NCBI GenBank assembly: GCA_045598945.1
Contig: JAZRVD010000094.1
Location: forward strand, 1-9,264
DNA length: 9,264 nucleotides
Source of the DNA: Colimorpha sp045598945
GTDB taxonomy: Bacteria; Bacteroidota; Bacteroidia; Bacteroidales; P3
Reading direction: 5' to 3'
Numbering within the stretch: the stretch's first letter is position 1; every line of letters begins with the position of its first letter. The notes below the pieces were generated by a model. The model was given only the letters and a program-made list of their open reading frames with translations, did not search any database and was not told the DNA's origin. Below, piece by piece: positions 8,117 through 9,264 of this stretch. A program made the position numbers and the translations under genes.

Positions 8117-8141
8117 AAGTAAAGAAAATAAAGTAAAGAAA
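8117..8141 (+). repeat. Short direct repeat in an A-rich tract
   Basis: The 11-mer AAGTAAAGAAA occurs at 8117-8127 and again at 8131-8141, a period of 14 bases. The surrounding tract (about 8110-8150) is almost pure purine on the + strand. It could be an upstream promoter or protein-binding element, but simple low complexity explains it as well. Confidence 0.4.
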
Positions 8142-8162
8142 GAGAAAAACAGTAGAACATTA

Positions 8163-8224
8163 CGCCAAGGTTATCGGCCATTGGCGGGCGTGCGAAGCCG
8201 CCGCCAATGGCAATAACCTTGGCG
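8163..8224. repeat. Long imperfect palindrome (62 bases, 23 paired positions)
   Basis: The outer arms CGCCAAGGTTAT (8163-8174) and ATAACCTTGGCG (8213-8224) are perfect reverse complements. The inner arms GCCATTGGCGG (8177-8187) and CCGCCAATGGC (8201-8211) are as well. They are separated by a small internal loop (CG against A) and a 13-base apical loop. The result is a very stable hairpin in RNA from either strand. Neither side is followed by a T-run: the + strand continues AGCGAAAAAAAG and the - strand TAATGTTCTAC. It is thus not a standard intrinsic terminator. It sits 51 bases upstream of hutU. It may be an interspersed palindromic (REP-like) element, an mRNA-end stabiliser or a leader structure. 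No target-site duplication is evident. Confidence 0.85.
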
Positions 8225-8275
8225 AGCGAAAAAAAGATATATCTATCATCAGCAACAGTAAAAACACTATACAAT

Positions 8276-9264
8276 ATGACGCTTCAAGAATTTCAAGATG
8301 AATTGCGACAAGGCATACCTTCTGTGCTGCCTTCGCCACAACCCTACGACACCTCTGTCAACCACGCTCCCAAACGCAAGGAGATACTCACCGACGAGGA
8401 GAAGAAACTCGCCATCCGCAACGCCCTGCGCTATTTCGACCCCAAGGACCATGCCATGCTGGCTCCAGAGTTTGCCGAAGAGTTGCGTCTATACGGCCGC
8501 ATCTATATGTATCGCCTGCGTCCTACCTATCCTATGTACGCTCGCCCCATAGAGGCCTACCCTGCTAAATGCCGCCAGGCTGCCGCCATCATGCTCATGA
8601 TTCAAAATAACCTCGACCCTGCCGTCGCCCAGCATCCCCACGAGCTTATAACCTACGGCGGCAACGGCGCCGTGTTTCAAAACTGGGCTCAGTATCGCCT
8701 CGTGATGAAGTATCTGAGCGAGATGACCGAGGAACAGACCCTCGCCATGTACAGCGGCCACCCTATGGGTCTCTTCCCTTCTCACAAGGACGCACCTCGC
8801 GTGGTGGTTACTAACGGTATGATGATACCCAACTACAGCAAGCCCGACGACTGGGAGCGCTACAATGCTCTCGGCGTTACGCAGTACGGCCAGATGACCG
8901 CTGGCAGCTATATGTATATCGGCCCGCAGGGCATTGTGCATGGCACCACCATCACGGTGCTTAACGCCGCACGCAAGATAGGCGCTACCACTGCCGACGA
9001 GCGCGGCGCACTGCTCTTCATCACCGCCGGTCTCGGCGGTATGAGCGGCGCTCAGCCCAAGGCTGGCAACATCGCCGGCGTGGTTTCTATCACCGCCGAG
9101 ATCAACCCTGCCGCCACTCAGAAACGTTTCGAGCAAGGCTGGGTAGACGAGGTGCATGAAAACCTCGACGAGCTCTTCGCCGCTGTCGACAAATCCCGCC
9201 AGCAGCACGCCAGCCGCAGCTTCGCCTATCAGGGCAATGTCGTAGACCTCTGGGAATACTGTGC
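8276..9264 (+). CDS. hutU: Urocanate hydratase (urocanase), 3'-truncated
   Basis: This enzyme hydrates urocanate to 4-imidazolone-5-propionate, the second step of histidine degradation, with tightly bound NAD+, in the cytoplasm. The window holds the first 329 residues plus two bases of the next codon; the frame stays open to the right edge. Recognisable blocks are YGGNGAVFQNW (127-137), SGHPMGLFPSHKDAPRVVV, YGQMTAGSYMYIGPQGIVHG (204-223) and the NAD-binding GLGGMSGAQPKAGNIAG (252-268). The first and second blocks differ from the proteobacterial HutU pattern (YGGIGRAA; SGKPVGVF), as expected for the longer form in Bacteroidota. The catalytic Cys region lies beyond the window. The ATG at 8276 begins a plausible N-terminus (MTLQEFQDELRQG) behind an A-rich leader with no Shine-Dalgarno sequence. 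Confidence 0.95.
   Translation, partial: MTLQEFQDELRQGIPSVLPSPQPYDTSVNHAPKRKEILTDEEKKLAIRNALRYFDPKDHAMLAPEFAEELRLYGRIYMYRLRPTYPMYARPIEAYPAKCRQAAAIMLMIQNNLDPAVAQHPHELITYGGNGAVFQNWAQYRLVMKYLSEMTEEQTLAMYSGHPMGLFPSHKDAPRVVVTNGMMIPNYSKPDDWERYNALGVTQYGQMTAGSYMYIGPQGIVHGTTITVLNAARKIGATTADERGALLFITAGLGGMSGAQPKAGNIAGVVSITAEINPAATQKRFEQGWVDEVHENLDELFAAVDKSRQQHASRSFAYQGNVVDLWEYC

Larger units (their letters stand above)
8080..8275 (+). other. Intergenic region between the PEGA/FGE gene and hutU
   Basis: This 196-base stretch has no credible gene. It contains, in order, an A-rich tract, a long imperfect palindrome and a 51-base A-rich leader in front of hutU. No TAnnTTTG box was found on the + strand, so the hutU promoter is either a weaker variant or lies upstream of the PEGA/FGE gene. 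An antisense open frame crosses the region but continues deep into the PEGA/FGE gene and looks like a shadow. Confidence 0.6.

Noticed and set aside
8163..8236. Palindrome plus following A-run as a rho-independent terminator
   Set aside because: The + strand has A residues, not T residues, after the stem, and the - strand has no T-run next to the stem and no - strand gene to terminate.
7582..8274. 230-residue antisense open frame spanning the intergenic region and palindrome
   Set aside because: Most of it is opposite the FGE domain, and its N-terminal part is a translation of the palindrome and A-rich tract. I see no domain or promoter.
8489..9208. 239-residue antisense open frame opposite hutU
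   Set aside because: The + strand is plainly urocanate hydratase with conserved blocks throughout; the antisense product resembles nothing known.

Overview
The window looks like chromosomal DNA of a Bacteroidota species, most likely order Bacteroidales. Four things point there: a perfect Bacteroides-type -7 promoter box (TAnnTTTG) just upstream of one gene; starts that mostly lack a Shine-Dalgarno sequence and sit behind A/T-rich leaders; a secreted PEGA-repeat protein ending in an FGE-sulfatase (SUMF1-like) domain; and a urocanate hydratase of the divergent type I associate with that phylum. This placement is by eye. No marker gene or rRNA is present. Every real gene is on the + strand.

Region 1 (1-5332) is a tripartite heavy-metal-type RND efflux operon in the order adaptor, outer-membrane channel, inner-membrane pump. 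The adaptor is cut by the left edge of the window. The gaps are 17 and 15 bases, so one transcript probably carries all three genes, and its promoter lies to the left of the window. Together the proteins would form a channel from the inner membrane and periplasm to the outside, driven by the proton gradient. The pump belongs to the CusA/CzcA superfamily. By eye it lacks the CusA methionine triad and also lacks the first Asp of the CzcA-type TM4 motif, so the metal cannot be named.

Region 2 (5333-5880) is an A/T-rich 47-base gap and a Nudix hydrolase with a perfect Nudix box, of the MutT/NUDT1 type. It may be read through from the efflux operon.

Region 3 (5881-8079) is a 721-residue exported protein with about five PEGA-like beta repeats and a C-terminal FGE-sulfatase domain. 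Its promoter lies in the end of the Nudix gene and the short gap after it.

Region 4 (8080-8275) is non-coding. It holds an A-rich tract with a short direct repeat and a strong 62-base imperfect palindrome that does not look like a normal terminator.

Region 5 (8276-9264) is the first half of urocanate hydratase (hutU), the second step of histidine breakdown, cut by the right edge. The rest of a hut pathway may follow outside the window.

The regions have no evident shared function beyond possible co-transcription of the Nudix gene with the pump. I see no CRISPR array, transposase, integrase, tRNA or rRNA. The items most worth a second look are the palindrome at 8163-8224, the altered FGE active site of the PEGA protein, and the unusual metal-path residues of the pump.
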